A stretch of DNA of 64,000 nt from Phaseolus vulgaris (GCF_000499845.2 NC_023750.2:28269177-28333176); one strand, 5' to 3'; positions 23,101 to 33,665 are shown, counted from the first letter of the stretch. The notes: a model not told the origin generated them from the letters alone. A program made the numbers and translations.

Positions 23101-24125
23101 GTGTGTGCAAATATGCTGAACCAGGAACAAATTATAAGTGTCTACATTATGTGATGATTCGAGGCATAAAAATCCACTATTCAACAAACATGCATTGCAT
23201 TGAAATATGTTTGTAACGTACCTCACACGGCAAGCACTGTTGTGTGATATATTTGCTTAGAAACTACGAGGTGTCATCTATTTGATCGTATCATGCCACT
23301 CTCGTATAGGTATAAGCTTAACAAATACAATTCTTTTCAGATGAGGAGGACAGAATCATAGTTGCTGCTCATGCAATCCATGGGAACAAATGGGCAGCCA
23401 TTGCCAGGCTTCTACCTGGAAGAACGGATAATGCCATTAAGAACCACTGGAATTCCACTCTGAGGCGTCGGGGAGTTGAACTTGATAAGATAAAATTAGA
23501 ATCTGGTAACTTTATGGAAGATGCTAGCTTGGAGAAAGCAAAAGCATCCTCGGAAGACACTCTATCATGTGGGGATGTTTCTTTGAAATCCTCAGAAGGG
23601 AGAGATGTCAGTTCTGTGGAGATCATGGATGATAAATCTGATGGTAAAGCACAAGCTGAGGGCCAATTACACCACAAAGTCAAGGATCCACCTACCCTTT
23701 TTCGGCCAGTAGCTCGTGTAAGTGCTTTCAACGTTTATCACTCGTATGATGTTATACAACCCTCAACATCAATTCAAAGACCTGTCCCGATGCAAGGACC
23801 CATTTTACAATCTTCAAGACCAGATATGGAATTTTGTAGAATGCTTGAAGGAATTTGTGGTGACCAGGCAGTACCTCACCAGTGTGGCCATGGTTGCTGT
23901 GCTGCTCCAAATGGTAGAAAGTCCGAAAGCTCTTTGTTGGGACCGGAATTCATTGAATTTTCCGAACCCCCATCTTTTCCAAATTTTGAGTTGGCTGCAA
24001 TCGCTGCAGACATCAGTAACCTTGCTTGGCTTAAAAGTGGATTGGAGAATAGTAGTGTGAAAATTATGGGAAACACCTCTGGCAGTGCAATGTCTAATGG
24101 ATCTCGAGTACATATTGGCCATTAG
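14117..24125 (+). CDS. R2R3-MYB transcription factor (MYB1/MYB25-like clade), two exons
   Basis: Nuclear DNA-binding transcription factor. Exons: 14117-14399 and 23341-24125; joined they give 355 residues plus stop, and the phase matches (ACC G / AT GAG). Donor is GTACGT at 14400 and acceptor TTCTTTTCAG before 23341. The start MEPEEA was chosen because it has an ACAAATGGA context and a domain-proximal position; an in-frame ATG at 13952 also exists. The R2 repeat lies at about residues 37-87 ([33 protein letters not shown]) and R3 at about 88-138 ([38 protein letters not shown]). The acidic Ser-rich C-terminus ends with [19 protein letters not shown], a motif I associate with the MYB1/MYB25/MYB109 group. 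The 8.9-kb intron carries retrotransposons. No frame damage is seen in the exons. Confidence 0.92.
15880..16262 (-). pseudogene. possible gypsy gag N-terminal remnant
   Basis: On the minus strand a short open run reads [20 protein letters not shown] from about 16230, then stops, and further on [18 protein letters not shown] from about 15940. The order of a coiled-coil start followed by an aromatic-rich segment resembles plant gypsy gag, but the match is weak. The stretch 15181-15460 on the same strand is also open without a recognised domain. Confidence 0.3.
16263..17690. other. intronic sequence, repeat-like, unassigned
   Basis: A CAATTCAACCCTCCCTTGTG word near 17011 resembles the 3' end of Copia LTRs. 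What follows to 17690 is rich in short charged codon runs with stops and could be a decayed gag, but I cannot assign it. Confidence 0.35.
17729..18196 (+). pseudogene. chromovirus aspartic protease
   Basis: Retropepsin domain of 155 residues starting [13 protein letters not shown] with the catalytic Asp in DSGAS, then [20 protein letters not shown], the typical C-terminal strand. A stop near 18194 separates it from the linker to RT, which is broken into other frames. The gag/protease junction upstream carries a stop (KLQGIV*GRTALV). Confidence 0.88.
18320..19676 (+). pseudogene. chromovirus RT-RNase H, interrupted
   Basis: The RT N-part (18320-18516) holds [29 protein letters not shown]. After the nested insert it continues at about 18722 with [29 protein letters not shown] and [11 protein letters not shown]. 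The active-site box is FFADILIYS, with Ala in place of the first catalytic Asp. About 30 residues before the [14 protein letters not shown] thumb motif are deleted or garbled ([12 protein letters not shown]). RNase H is readable: [41 protein letters not shown], then a stop at 19568. Confidence 0.9.
18517..18719 (+). mobile_element. small LTR-like insert inside RT
   Basis: About 203 bp starting TGTTAGATATT and ending TAATAACA, placed between the codons of NKVT and IPDKF so that removing it restores RT. The left third is a run of six to seven AGATATTATT/AGATATAATT words. A TATATAAACATAACC promoter-like word lies near 18650. It resembles the LTR of a small non-autonomous Copia/TRIM element. A clean 5-bp TSD is not visible: GTAAC on the left, a poor match on the right. 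Confidence 0.65.
19680..21262 (+). pseudogene. chromovirus integrase and chromodomain-like end
   Basis: Order: linker with [13 protein letters not shown]; zinc-binding H-H-C-C region damaged by a stop (19896) and frame change, with [13 protein letters not shown] and CQQSKYQ readable; catalytic core with [30 protein letters not shown] and [15 protein letters not shown] (20100-20440); stop at 20571; C-terminal part [17 protein letters not shown]; stop near 20878; [12 protein letters not shown]; then a frameshift near 21030 into [18 protein letters not shown], a chromodomain-type block. The Asp and Glu of the D,D,E triad appear present, but the frame is broken at least four times. Confidence 0.88.
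21187..21498 (+). repeat. 3' LTR of the chromovirus
   Basis: 312 bp bounded by the 8-bp inverted ends TGTTAGGA and TCCTAACA, preceded by a purine-rich tract (ACAGAGGGGAGTAT) that fits a polypurine primer. The coding tail of the element overlaps its first 75 bp. No 5' partner is present in the intron. Confidence 0.85.
21499..22140. other. GC-richer intronic patch
   Basis: Between about 21510 and 21900 GC content rises well above the surrounding sequence, and several overlapping frames stay open on both strands. No domain recognised. The composition suggests a captured gene or UTR fragment, but this is not proven. Confidence 0.3.
22141..22500 (+). repeat. dispersed repeat in MYB intron
   Basis: Two near-parallel halves share GTTGGAGATC(T)CA / GTTGAAGATCCCACA, then CAAGTTGGTTTTGT / CAAGTCAATTTTGTAAG, GAGTTAAGCTTAAAG / GAATTAAACTTAAGG and TCTACTTTCATAGGA. 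They start near 22175 and 22395. I recognise this text as a common dicot intergenic repeat but cannot name the family. A similar GTCTTGGAGATCCCA word occurs near 41440. Confidence 0.5.
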
Positions 24126-25457
24126 ATTGCCTAATAAATCATCATTGGTCCTGAGTGAGGACTGGATAATGGGCATGATGCAGGCTAAGTGATGATTGTC
24201 TGTTTTCCTTGCAAATGTAATAAGGCAACCAAAGTTAAGTTAATCGATGCTATAATGTAAATTGGATTCACTAGGTAAAAGTAGAATGTGGGATTCATGA
24301 GTTCAAGGAACAATTTTTCTTTTTGGTGTTTTGAGTTACTTGATTTGGAAACTAGCAATGTTCGATGTAGAAAGGGGAAATTTCTTGCATTTGAATCTGT
24401 TTGGAGTTGCTGCTCTTATGCGTACTTTGTAACTGAGCGAAACAATGCCGAAGAGTTATTTTCTGCTGCGTGTCGCCTAGGTTTTTATAGTAATATGAAA
24501 TGGTAATAGCTGCTGCACTTATTAGTATATTTTTTAAACACATTTTCTAATATTTTTTTTAATAGATAAATTTACTTACTTACGATTTAATAATGTATGA
24601 TAAATTTTAACTAATAATAGAGATATGTTAGGAATAATGTGTGGCGGATAAATAACTAAGAATACGTTAGAATTACCAACTTTACTATCTTTGGCTAACA
24701 TCAGTCTACATGCTATGATCATTATTTTCTTACCGCAGCACTAGAATAATCACTTGATTTCCGTCACCAATGCAATGCAAAAGTTGGTTCAACATTCTAG
24801 ATATTGGGAAAATTTTGAGCATCTCCAATTACGAGATGATTAAGGGTTGCATCGACTAACTCTTCTTCTAGAGGGATTTCATGTGTTTCTATGCTTAAAT
24901 TGCTTAAAAAATTTCTTTGTTGTTTCTTTTAGCAACTTAGCCTAATAATGAAGTCTAACTTAAAAATATTAAATTATCAAGTTTGGAATTCCTTAAACTC
25001 TAAGTTGTTCAATAATAACGTGACTAAGTAAGAACCACAATTATATTATCTTTCTTTAATTACGTAATATTCAAATGATAAAATTCATTTTGGATTGTAA
25101 TATAAATGTGTGCCGTATTTTCTAATTTAATATCATCCTTTTATATTTTAAATGAAAAAAGTAAATCTGTTTTTTTTTTGTTTTTTTATGGTGGGATCCT
25201 TGTGTTCTATTTTTTTATCTAACAAATTTATGTTGGTTATATTCTGTAAATGTAGAAACGAAGAATAACTTAAAATCGTAAAATTTGAAATTCTAAAATA
25301 AGTTTATATATATATATATTTTGATATATATTTGTCCTTCTCCCACATTAATATTTTTTTTAATAAAATTCATGTTAGACATATTTATGAACTTTGGCAT
25401 TTGAGCTAGACTCACCCTAAAATTCAACTATCTACTACCAAAAAAAACAACATTTCA
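24126..25457. other. MYB 3' UTR and AT-rich intergenic
   Basis: Directly after the MYB stop there is an AATAAA hexamer (about 24133), with AT-rich 3' UTR-like sequence to about 24540. A TA dinucleotide run occurs near 25308. No further gene supported. Confidence 0.5.
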
Positions 25458-25760
25458 TTAAAAAAAAAGAGAAAACAAGAATGAAAACAAACTCATGTAG
25501 AGAACATACAAAGAACTAGACCCACCAGAACAAGAGGAGTTGAAACCTATTATGAATAAAAGTAAGCTAATAATAGAAGGTATGACATTAAACCACTTGA
25601 AATCTAACTTTTTCTCAATCCCAAGATTAACAAGTTTATTTGCATACCGACTCCCTTCACAAAAGATGTGGGATATCTTGAACCTCACAAGTCTTCATGA
25701 ATTTTCTCCATCCACCTCTAATGGACTAGGAGACAAGCAACACAGGAAAAGAAAAAGCTT
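25458..25760 (-). pseudogene. LINE RNase H C-terminal remnant
   Basis: On the minus strand an open run reads VRFKISHIFCEGSRYANKL and then VNLGIEKKLDFKWFNVIPS. This matches the end of the RNase H domain of plant LINE-type retroelements, where the usual text is HIFREGN..ADKLAN.G. The active-site Asp residues lie upstream and are not readable. The rest of the LINE is absent. Confidence 0.6.
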
Positions 25761-26289
25761 GACACAACAAAGAGGAATCACATTCAAGCTAAACATCCCT
25801 ATATCCAGTAACCCAGAAGAGAGTTTAATAGCTAGAATGGCTCCTATAATCCCACCTTATAAAGATTTATGAACTCAAATAGTCAATATACTCACCCTGA
25901 CTACCTATTAAAATGCCACCATAGTCCACGTACCTCGAGCAACCTCTAACAACTCCCACATTAAATATTTAAAATTAAACAATAATTTACATTAAAGTTT
26001 TAACTTTTAAGTATATATTATATAACAAAAACATAAATTACATATCCAAAGAGAAAATTTGAATTAAGGAGTGACTTGTAAAAAGAATACATGTGTTAAG
26101 TTAAAAGTGGTTTGTGGAAAGTATACTTGAATGAGGTCAATTAGGAGTGCAGTGAGCTGAAATAATACATGGGGTTCTTAGCCAGACGAAGACAAAAACA
26201 GGTTAACAGTCCATGACGAAGACTTCCTTCATCGTGACTTTTTGAGGTTATTCTGCCAAGAATTTGCCTTGGCTTGCCTGACTAATGAC

Positions 26290-26530
26290 AAAGTGATGAA
26301 AACCTGAGAGATAGAGCATCCACTGACCAAGCCCAACCCTCTAGAAGGATGACCAGGAGCATGACACAGGATCCAGGGCTAGGTCAGGACCCACCACTAG
26401 CCAGTGCTTCAGGGTCCATCATTCCTCAAATGATAATCAGGACTAGAGCCCAAGCCATTCGAGCTGAGCACCAGCTAGTCTCTTTGTTTTTAATTTCAGT
26501 AGAGTATGGTCCATTTAGCATAATAAGAGG
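26290..26530 (+). pseudogene. possible gypsy pol tail and polypurine tract before the LTR
   Basis: An open stretch RMTRSMTQDPGLGQDPPLAS followed by RTRAQAIRAEHQL resembles the variable C-terminal tail of plant gypsy polyproteins, just upstream of the 3' LTR. A purine run AATAAGAGG ends at 26530, next to the proposed LTR start. The region before it (26090-26290) is open in no frame and is unassigned. Confidence 0.45.
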
Positions 26531-27220
26531 TGTAGTTATCATTTTAGCTTGTGCCTAGTCCATTAGGGTTAGAAGGTAGCCCTAGCTTCTAGAAGCTAGG
26601 ACTGGGGGCAACATTGACCTAGGTCGCCCCTCTCATATACCTTTTCTACCCCTCCCCCATTTTGCCCACCAAGGCACCCATTCCTATAAATATGGTGCCT
26701 TACCTCATGTATTTTGAGCTAGATTTTAATATAGTAAAGAAACTCTACTTGAGTGATTAGTGAACTTTGTCTCCTAAATGAATTGGGGTCTTATCTTGAG
26801 TGTGTGAGAATTTCAAGTGGCGCGACTCTTCCTCACTTATCTTGGAGTTTCCCACCCTCCAAGTGGTGTGTTCATCTTTCCCAATCTCCATAAGCTTTCT
26901 TCATCTCATCTTTTCCATTCCTTTCCATTTCCCCATTTACATTATTCTTTATGTTCTTGTTTGTGTCTTTTTTCATTCGGTCATCTTCATTCATCCTTTA
27001 CTTCCATTGTTCTTAAATTCCACCCCTTACATTATAATTACCTTATTCTTGTGTTTTTCTCTTTGCCCTTCTAAAGTGAACCTTCACACTTACTTAACCA
27101 CTTGGTTAAGTTCGTTTCTAGTGGGAATCTTCTTAGGGTTCTCACCTTAAATTGCTAATCTCAAAATCATAAACAAGAGCAACCAATTAAAATGTGCAAT
27201 CATAAAATCAACTGACATCA
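26531..27220 (+). repeat. LTR of gypsy family C, copy 1
   Basis: About 690 bp, ending ACTGACATCA directly before a primer-binding site. It shares with 58851-59567 the words CATTTTAGCTTGT(G/T)CCTAG, CCTATAAATA, GTCTTATCTTG, CAAGTGGCG, CCATAAGCTT and TACTTAACCACTTGGTTAAG. The TATA-like CCTATAAATA near 26685 fits an LTR promoter. The 5' edge could be up to 25 bp further left, because both copies also share CCATT(T)AGCATAATA there. Confidence 0.75.
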
Positions 27221-27236
27221 TGTGGTATCCAGAGCA
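27221..27236 (+). promoter_or_regulatory. primer-binding site, gypsy family C
   Basis: TGTGGTATCCAGAGCA follows the LTR. It matches the TGGTATCAGAGC initiator-Met-tRNA type primer site of plant LTR retrotransposons, with one extra C. Confidence 0.7.
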
Positions 27237-28202
27237 TGGTTATTTTGTGCTTATTTGCTTTGACTTGATTTCATAAATTTATTTTTTCAGCACATTTAAA
27301 TTCTTGCTTTTACTTTCAAGCAATTTATTTTCCGCCTTTACGTTCTTGTCATCCACAATTCCCCATTTTTATTCATTAAGTACTTAAAATTTCACTTTTG
27401 AATTTTATTTTGTGTCAATTTTTTTTCCTTACATCTTTTGCTTGAGTCATTTGTTCTTAGTGTTCTATGACTCTTTCTACTTATTTTGATTTTAATTGTG
27501 AAGAGTTAAAAAAAAATGGGAAGTTGTGAGCCGTGGTTGATTTAATTCCAAACATAAAATGCAAGTGTTCATATGATTTGAATCCAAACCTAACATCTTT
27601 TTTAAAAGTGAAAATTGGAATGACAACAAAAGAAAAATATGCATACGAAAAGGATATGAGACTTTTGAATCCATAAAGAAAAACAAAGATAAAAGAGTTT
27701 TAAGAAGCATTCACATTTCAAATTTCACTTTGCAAATTTCTAAATAGGATTCTACGTATATGGCAAATTGTGTTCATAACTGTGAAGTTTCATCCCTCTT
27801 ACTTTCTTAATTTCTAGGAAATTCCAAATCTTCATAATTTAAGTTTAAGTAAGTTTTCTTTGAGTCTTTTTTGTACTTTTCTTGCTTGTCTTGTTAAAGT
27901 TTTGTCTTCATCTTATTTCTAATTTGGTTTAGCTTTCTTGCTTTTAATCTTTTCTTGCTTGTCTTTCAAATTTTCTTAAGTTTTGTTGGGGGAATCTTGA
28001 GTAAGCAAGTGTAAGAGCTTTGTCATCTTTCACTTGGAGTGCTTGCTACCAAGTGTAGACCTTTGTGTTTTGAGTGCAAATATTTCTTGAGTGCATTGCA
28101 ATTCTTTCCTCCTTTACTAAAATTGTCGAGTGACACAAGTGAGGAGTATATAAAATTGTTGTTCTTTTTCACTAATTGTTTGTTTCCTTTTTGGTGCAAA
28201 TT
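27237..28202 (+). other. untranslated leader of gypsy family C
   Basis: T-rich leader without coding sense. It aligns in general layout with 59583-60590, the leader of the second copy. Confidence 0.55.
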
Positions 28203-29798
28203 ATGACGCATTTGTCTTCGGGAGAATCTTCAAAGCCACAATCTCTTCAAAAGGATTTTCTATTGGGAGAACTTGCAGAAACCAGGAGGACCTTGGCCCA
28301 AAAAGAAGAGGAGATAAGGCAATTGGTGGAAAGGTTGCAAAGACTAGAAGTGGCTCAAGAAAGACAACATAGAGGAAGGAGATGGGAACAAAGAAGATCC
28401 TTTAGAAGTTACACGCACTATGGGAGTCAAGAAGAAGACTAAGATTGGAGAGTGCATAACTTTGAAGAGAGGCGCCACCAACATCCATCATCGAAGCCTT
28501 TTTTCCCTTTTATTAAATTGCATAGTTTTAATGGGGAAAGCGATCCCAATGTATATTTAGAATGGGAAGCTAAGGTAGAACAAATTTTCAATGTGTATGA
28601 GGTCCAAGAGGACCAAAAGGTTGAGTTCGCTTCCCTAGAATTTTTAGATTATGCCATGCAGTGGTGACATCAAACTGTAATTGACATTGGTTTTGTTAGA
28701 ATTGTAGGCCTTAAACGTTTTTCGCAAATATTGAAGGTAGAGTGAAGTTCAATGAAGAATCAATGAACAAGAAACCAAATAAGCTAACAAATAAAACTGT
28801 TTTAAGTTGATTCCAGAAAATCAACCGGTTGTTTATGCAAATTAACTGGTTGTTTTTATCAACAGTGAATAAAAACAAGCTAAAACAGATTTAAAGGAGA
28901 TAAGGGATAGAAAAATCACTCTTAACCAAGAGCTACATCCAGTTCCCAGAAACCTCTGAGCAATCCACTAAGCAATCAAAACCTTGATTACAAACCACAC
29001 ACCAAATAGGTGATCTTGAATCCTTTAAGAACACACACCCCATTTGGCTAACAACACACCACATATCCGAACACCTTCTAGATCTGCACACACTAGTCTT
29101 TACAGAATTACAGAGATCAAAAGAGAAAAGGAATGATCACACCTGATACAATCAAAAGATCGAATTGAAAATTTACAAAGCAATCCTATTCCACTCTTTA
29201 AAAGAATCCAAAGCTTGAAGCAATCTTGGAGAAAAACTGATTTGAAAGGTACAATCTGATTTCATAACAACTAGGAGCGTATAACAGATTATTTATACTC
29301 CAAAAAGTTGTTAAGAACATTTAAAGCAAGAGCCAAATCAGTTTTGAATTATTTAAGACAACTTTAACAAACTTAACATATTATGTTAAGGATTTTCCAA
29401 AATCAATCAGTTGATTTCTCGAAACAACTAGTTGAATTGGTTTGACAACAAAGTCAAACAAAGTCAAGCTTTCCAAATCCTCCCACTAAGTGTAAAACAA
29501 CCGATTGAAACGATAAAACAACTGGTTGTTTTTCCACTTCTTTAAAAAACACTCTTTTTTCAAAAGATCTTGATTAAAATAAGTTTGGGTCATAACAAAG
29601 AGTGGTATTACAAATTCAAATTACCTAGAGCACTCACACAAGCAATATCCAGGCCTTCAAGCAATCCTCGTAGATTTGGAGACACCAAAGCCTATCTTCA
29701 ACAGGTTTGAACAAGAGGTCAGTCGTGGTCTTTTGGTATGATTTAAAGGAATGAATGCGCACGCAGTTTGTGCCTCCTCATTATAGGAAGGAACTCTT
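28203..29798 (+). pseudogene. gypsy family C gag, split by a solo LTR and truncated
   Basis: ATG at 28203 (MTHLSSGESSK). A coiled-coil part follows (LAQKEEEIRQLVERLQRLEV), a stop at 28440, then FFPFIKLHSFNGESDPNVY, LEWEAKVEQIFNVYEVQEDQ and ASLEFLDYAMQW, a typical gypsy gag capsid block. After the stop replacing the second Trp, IDIGF is interrupted by a solo LTR (28694-29703). It resumes with LNKRSVVVFWYDLKE, a stop and MRTQFVPPHYRKELL, ending near 29798 where the Sirevirus LTR abuts. Confidence 0.85.
28694..29703 (-). mobile_element. solo LTR, Sirevirus-type, TSD GGTTT
   Basis: 1010 bp, TGTTAG...TTCAACA, with perfect 5-bp repeats GGTTT at 28689-28693 and 29704-29708. Excision rejoins the gag text at DIGL. 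It is about 95 bp from an oppositely oriented LTR of the same family (29799-30918). Compared with 6126-7211 it lacks the segment just inside the left end. Confidence 0.88.
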
Positions 29799-30918
29799 GA
29801 TTTTGAGTTATTAATTTGCACCTAGCTTTGATCAAAGTTCATATGGTTTGAAAGTTTTGTTTTTCAAATCTGTGTTAATTTTAGTTAGTTGTGTCGTATT
29901 ACATCTGAAATAGCTTTTGTTTAAGTCAGATGACTGCAATAAGTTTTGCAACAGATTGATTTATCGTATCAACCGACTGAAAAACACTTAAGTTTTTTAA
30001 AAGGATTTAAAAATGATTTGTTTTATTTTGTCTTTCTATAAAGAAAAATAAATCAATTATTTAAATAAATGAACTGGTTTTTTATATTGTGATTTTAACA
30101 AAAAATGAAAGCAATCAATTTGTTTTAAAAATCAACTGATTAATTTTAGCAAAATGTTATTATGATTTTCAAGCATTTTTTTAAATGCTTTTAACTAATT
30201 TCATTTTCAAACATTTTAGCAAAACTTTTTTCAACCATCTTTTGAAGTATATATGAAGATTTCTTTTTTATCATTTTAAAAACAAGAAGAGAGATTAAAG
30301 AATACGTTTTTTCAAGAGACAAAATCAAAAGGCTTTTAGAATCATTCTTTGAAGTCTAGAATCATTCTTTGAAGTCTTGGATCATTGAGACTGTGTGAAA
30401 TAGGAATTTGGGTTATTTCTTCTACTGCTTTTCAATTGTGTAAACCCCAATCGTATCCTAAATTCAATTTTTTATATTGTATTGTGTTGTAAATAGTTTC
30501 AGATAGTGTTTATGAAATTTGTGTATTTGTTGAGAGTGTTTTGTGTTCTTAAAGGGTTCGAGATCAACACTCTTGGCTATTTTGTAATATGATTTTGATT
30601 ACTTAGTGAATTCTCAGTGGTGTGCTGAGGACTGGATGTAGCTCTTAGTTAAGAGTTAACCAATATAATTTCTTTGTGTGAATTCTCTCTTCCTTACTTT
30701 GATAATTTGTTTTATATTTTCTTTTGTGTATTCTGCATAAAACAGTCAATTGATTTCTAAAAAGAATAGGTTTATATTTTTAATTATTGAATTATTAATC
30801 TTTTAATAACCAGTTGAACAAGTTAATCAATTGATTGATTTAATTGATCTTTTCAACCTAACACCAGTCTTTGCAAAAACAATTCACCTCCCTTTTGTTT
30901 CATCCATATATTCTAACA
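29799..30918 (+). repeat. 5' LTR of the Sirevirus (left end truncated)
   Basis: Aligns with 50099-51163 from GATTTTGAGTT onwards and ends TATTCTAACA. The first 72 bp present in the 3' LTR are absent, as the gag of gypsy family C abuts directly. Shared words include GGTTTGAAAGTTTTG, GTTTTTCAAATCTGTGT, GAACTGGTTT, ACTGGATGTAGCTC and AATTGATCTTTTCAA. Confidence 0.85.
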
Positions 30919-30934
30919 ATTGGCATCAGGAGCT
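30919..30934 (+). promoter_or_regulatory. primer-binding site of the Sirevirus
   Basis: ATTGGCATCAGGAGCT follows the LTR end CTAACA. It resembles the Met-tRNA type TGGTATCAGAGC site with changes. Confidence 0.7.
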
Positions 30935-30981
30935 AAATTCTTGAAATTTACTCAACTTTCGATTCTAAATATTTTTTAAAA

Positions 30982-32735
30982 ATGGCTGAAAAACTACCTT
31001 TTGGAGAAGTTGCTCCTATAAACATACCACCACTATTTTTTGTTTGAACTATCAATTCTGGTAAGTTATAATGAAATTTTTTGTTGAATCAATTGATAGA
31101 GGACTCAAGGATGCTATCACAAATGGTCCTTATATTCCTAAATATGAAAAATATGATTTTTTTATTGAAAACCTTGGTCCCAGTAAAATGAGACTAAAGG
31201 AAAAAAGGCTCAATATGATTGTATTGCAAAGAACATCATAACCTCTACTATAAATTCTATTGATTTTTTCAGGGTTTCTCACCGTGCCTCAGCAAAGGAA
31301 AGGTAGGACATCCTTGACATGTCCCATGAAGGAACAACAGACGTGAAAAGGGCAATGAGGCATGCCTTCATCCAAGAATACGAGTTATTTAGAATGAGGA
31401 AGGGAGAAATAGTTTCATATGTGCATAAAAGATTTACTCATGGTAAATCATTTAATTGGTCAAGACAAGGTCTTTGAAAGAGAAGAATTGAACATCAAGA
31501 TCATTAAATGCTTGGATATGTCATGGCAGCCAAAGGTCATTTCCATCTCAGAATCAAAAGACTTGACTACCCTAACCACTGCATCATTGTTTGGAAAACT
31601 CAGGAAGCATTATCTTGAGATGAACGGACTGAATGAACAAGAAAGTGAAGAAAAGTATGTGAAAAGCATTGCTTTAAAATCTGCAGTATAAAAGAATGGT
31701 CAAGATTTAAGTGACTACAGTGACACTAAAACCCTTAACCTGTTGACAAGGATATTTGGTAAGTTCTTGAAAAATAACAACAAGGACTAGACGTAGTCTT
31801 CAAACAAGTATAATTCCACGAAAACAACTTATTTTAATTTTGCAAATTATACTTGTTTAGGTTGTGGCAAATAAGGACATATCAAAGCTGAATGTCTAAA
31901 TACTATAAGCAAAAAAGAGTTGCTGACAGAAAATATGTGAAGAGATGAAAAGCCAAAAGAACATATATTACTTGGCAAGATAATTATAATTCTTCTTCAA
32001 GTTCATTATCAAAGAATGATGAAGAAGCCAATCTATGCTTGATGACTGAAGATTCAAACACAAGCAGTGTAAGTTCAAATACCTCTATTAATTTTGAAAA
32101 TTATAGTCAATTGCTTTATGGTTTGAAAGAGGCTCATGAAGAAGTAACAGGTTGAACCTATTAAACAATCAGTTAAAAGGTTTAAAATCTGGTTGGAAAA
32201 TCGAGTTAAAACCTTAGATGAAAAGTTAAGTCATTCAAAAACTGATTTCGAAAATCTTGAAATCATTTACAAAAACTCTTCTTGTAAGTGTGTTGATTTA
32301 AGAAATTGTGAAACCTGTGATTCCCTACAAAAGAAGGTTCACTATCTTTTAAAAAATGTGGAAATTTTTTCAAGAGGATAATCCAATTTTGAAATTGTTC
32401 TTGCTTCACAAAAATGTGTTTTTGTTTGTCTGGGTTGCAACCCAAGCTGCAAAAACAGACCCTTTACAAGTTTTTTTGAAAACAGAAAACCAGTTGTTAA
32501 ATATGTTAAACTGGTTAAAACTTATTTTTATTATATAAACAAGGGTCACATTGTTAGGTTTTGCAGAGCTAGAAGATTTTTTATTCCTAAAGGTCTTGTA
32601 AAGTGGGTTCTTAAAGTTTCAATTAATATTATCGGACCCAAATTTATAAGGGGACCAAATATTGCTCATTGATTTATTCTTGCAGGGATCTTTGAAAACC
32701 AAGAAACATCAATGGTACTTGAAGGAAAAATATCT
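30982..32735 (+). pseudogene. Sirevirus gag and start of protease, many stops
   Basis: ATG at 30982 opens MAEKLPFGEVAPINIPPLF and stops after 20 residues. Readable blocks follow in several frames: FFVESIDRGLKDAITNGPYI (about 31080), a clean 90-residue run at 31419-31691 (REELNIKIIKCLDMSWQPKV), and a CX2CX4HX4C zinc knuckle at 31851-31895 (CLGCGK*GHIKAEC, with a stop inside). A basic tail IPKGLVKWVLKVSIN (about 32580) leads to the protease entry KTKKHQWYL, where homology ends. The domain order is that of Sirevirus gag-pol. Confidence 0.82.
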
Positions 32736-33374
32736 GAAATAAAGAAAGACTTTGTGTTTCCACAATTCAAACTCAATGATGATTGGTTAGATCTGTTAAA
32801 GTGATCACTATAAAGGAATGGAACAAAGTACATTGTATTTCCACATATTAAAAGGTGATATTTTTTTATACTATTCAGAAAAAAGAACTAGTTTATTGTA
32901 TGTTCAACAAATTTAAAATGAAGTAACTATTTGATATTTTCAATCTGTTTAAAATGTGTTTCAACTAGTTGATTTACATCTTTGTCACTCTCTGTATAAA
33001 TTGTCATAAATGCTTATGTGTGTCATTTGTCAATTTCTTTTCTCCAAATTCAACCGATCGAACATGCATTTGTTATATGCATCAGAATCTGGTTATCCAT
33101 GAAAATATCTAGCTATTTTCTTTGAAAAATTAACTGCAATTAAAGTATTATCAATCGCCATTATGTGCAGTTAAATTTGTTTTTTTTTTTAAACTGACAA
33201 ATTGCAGTTTCAAAAGCAGTAGTTTATTTTTCTTTCTGAAGAAAAGAAACTCACCTAACCAACTTAAATATTTTCATTTTCCATGTATATATATCAAGTG
33301 TGGATTCATAACACCTATCATGAACACATTCTATAGCTCTTTCTTCTCTGCATTTTCATAAAATTACTTGCATC
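32736..33374. other. junction of the pol deletion and leader of the envelope-like ORF
   Basis: Sequence between the broken protease start and the envelope-like ORF. No RT, RNase H or integrase motifs are present. A TATATATA word near 33288 and T/C-rich text precede the ATG at 33375, so a subgenomic promoter or leader is possible. No gene supported. Confidence 0.45.
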
Positions 33375-33665
33375 ATGGCCTCTTCATCCCACTCACCATG
33401 GAGAGACAAATCTCGTGCAACAAAAGGTGCTACCAAGGGTGGTCACTTAGAGACTTAGTTCTCTGGTGACAATGATCAGATTGAAAGCTTTTTAAATGAA
33501 ATGAGTAGAAAAGCCACAAACACTCCCAACCTTCTGTCCTTCAACAGGTTGAAAGAGGAGAATCTCAAGGAAGTAAAAAAACCCTTGAAGAATCAAAAGC
33601 ACCAACGCTTTCTAGAAATGAATGGGAACATGTTCCCTAATTTTGTCAAAGTGTTATACACAAAA
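33375..33665 (+). pseudogene. Sirevirus envelope-like ORF, N-terminal half
   Basis: ATG at 33375, MASSSHSPWRDKSRATKG, a stop near 33456, then an open stretch through LLSFNRLKEEN, KNQKHQRFLEMNGNMFPNFV and KVLYTK. It ends where the 15.1-kb insert begins at 33666. The second half resumes at 48791 with the residues expected next (NLFINGENMSYHVKGV). The protein family is the extra ORF found after pol in Sireviruses. Its role as an envelope protein is a proposal in the field, not shown here. Confidence 0.75.

Larger units (their letters stand above)
14400..23340 (+). other. 8.9-kb intron of the R2R3-MYB gene
   Basis: Bounded by GT...AG in phase 1 between R2 and R3. It contains unassigned repeat-like sequence (14900-17650), a truncated chromovirus (17690-21498), a GC-richer patch (21500-21950) and a dispersed repeat (22140-22500). 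A typical intron at this position is a few hundred bases to 1-2 kb, so retroelement insertion explains much of its length. Confidence 0.85.

Noticed and set aside
23369..24176. Minus-strand frames of about 120 codons
   Set aside because: Shadows of exon 2 of the R2R3-MYB gene.
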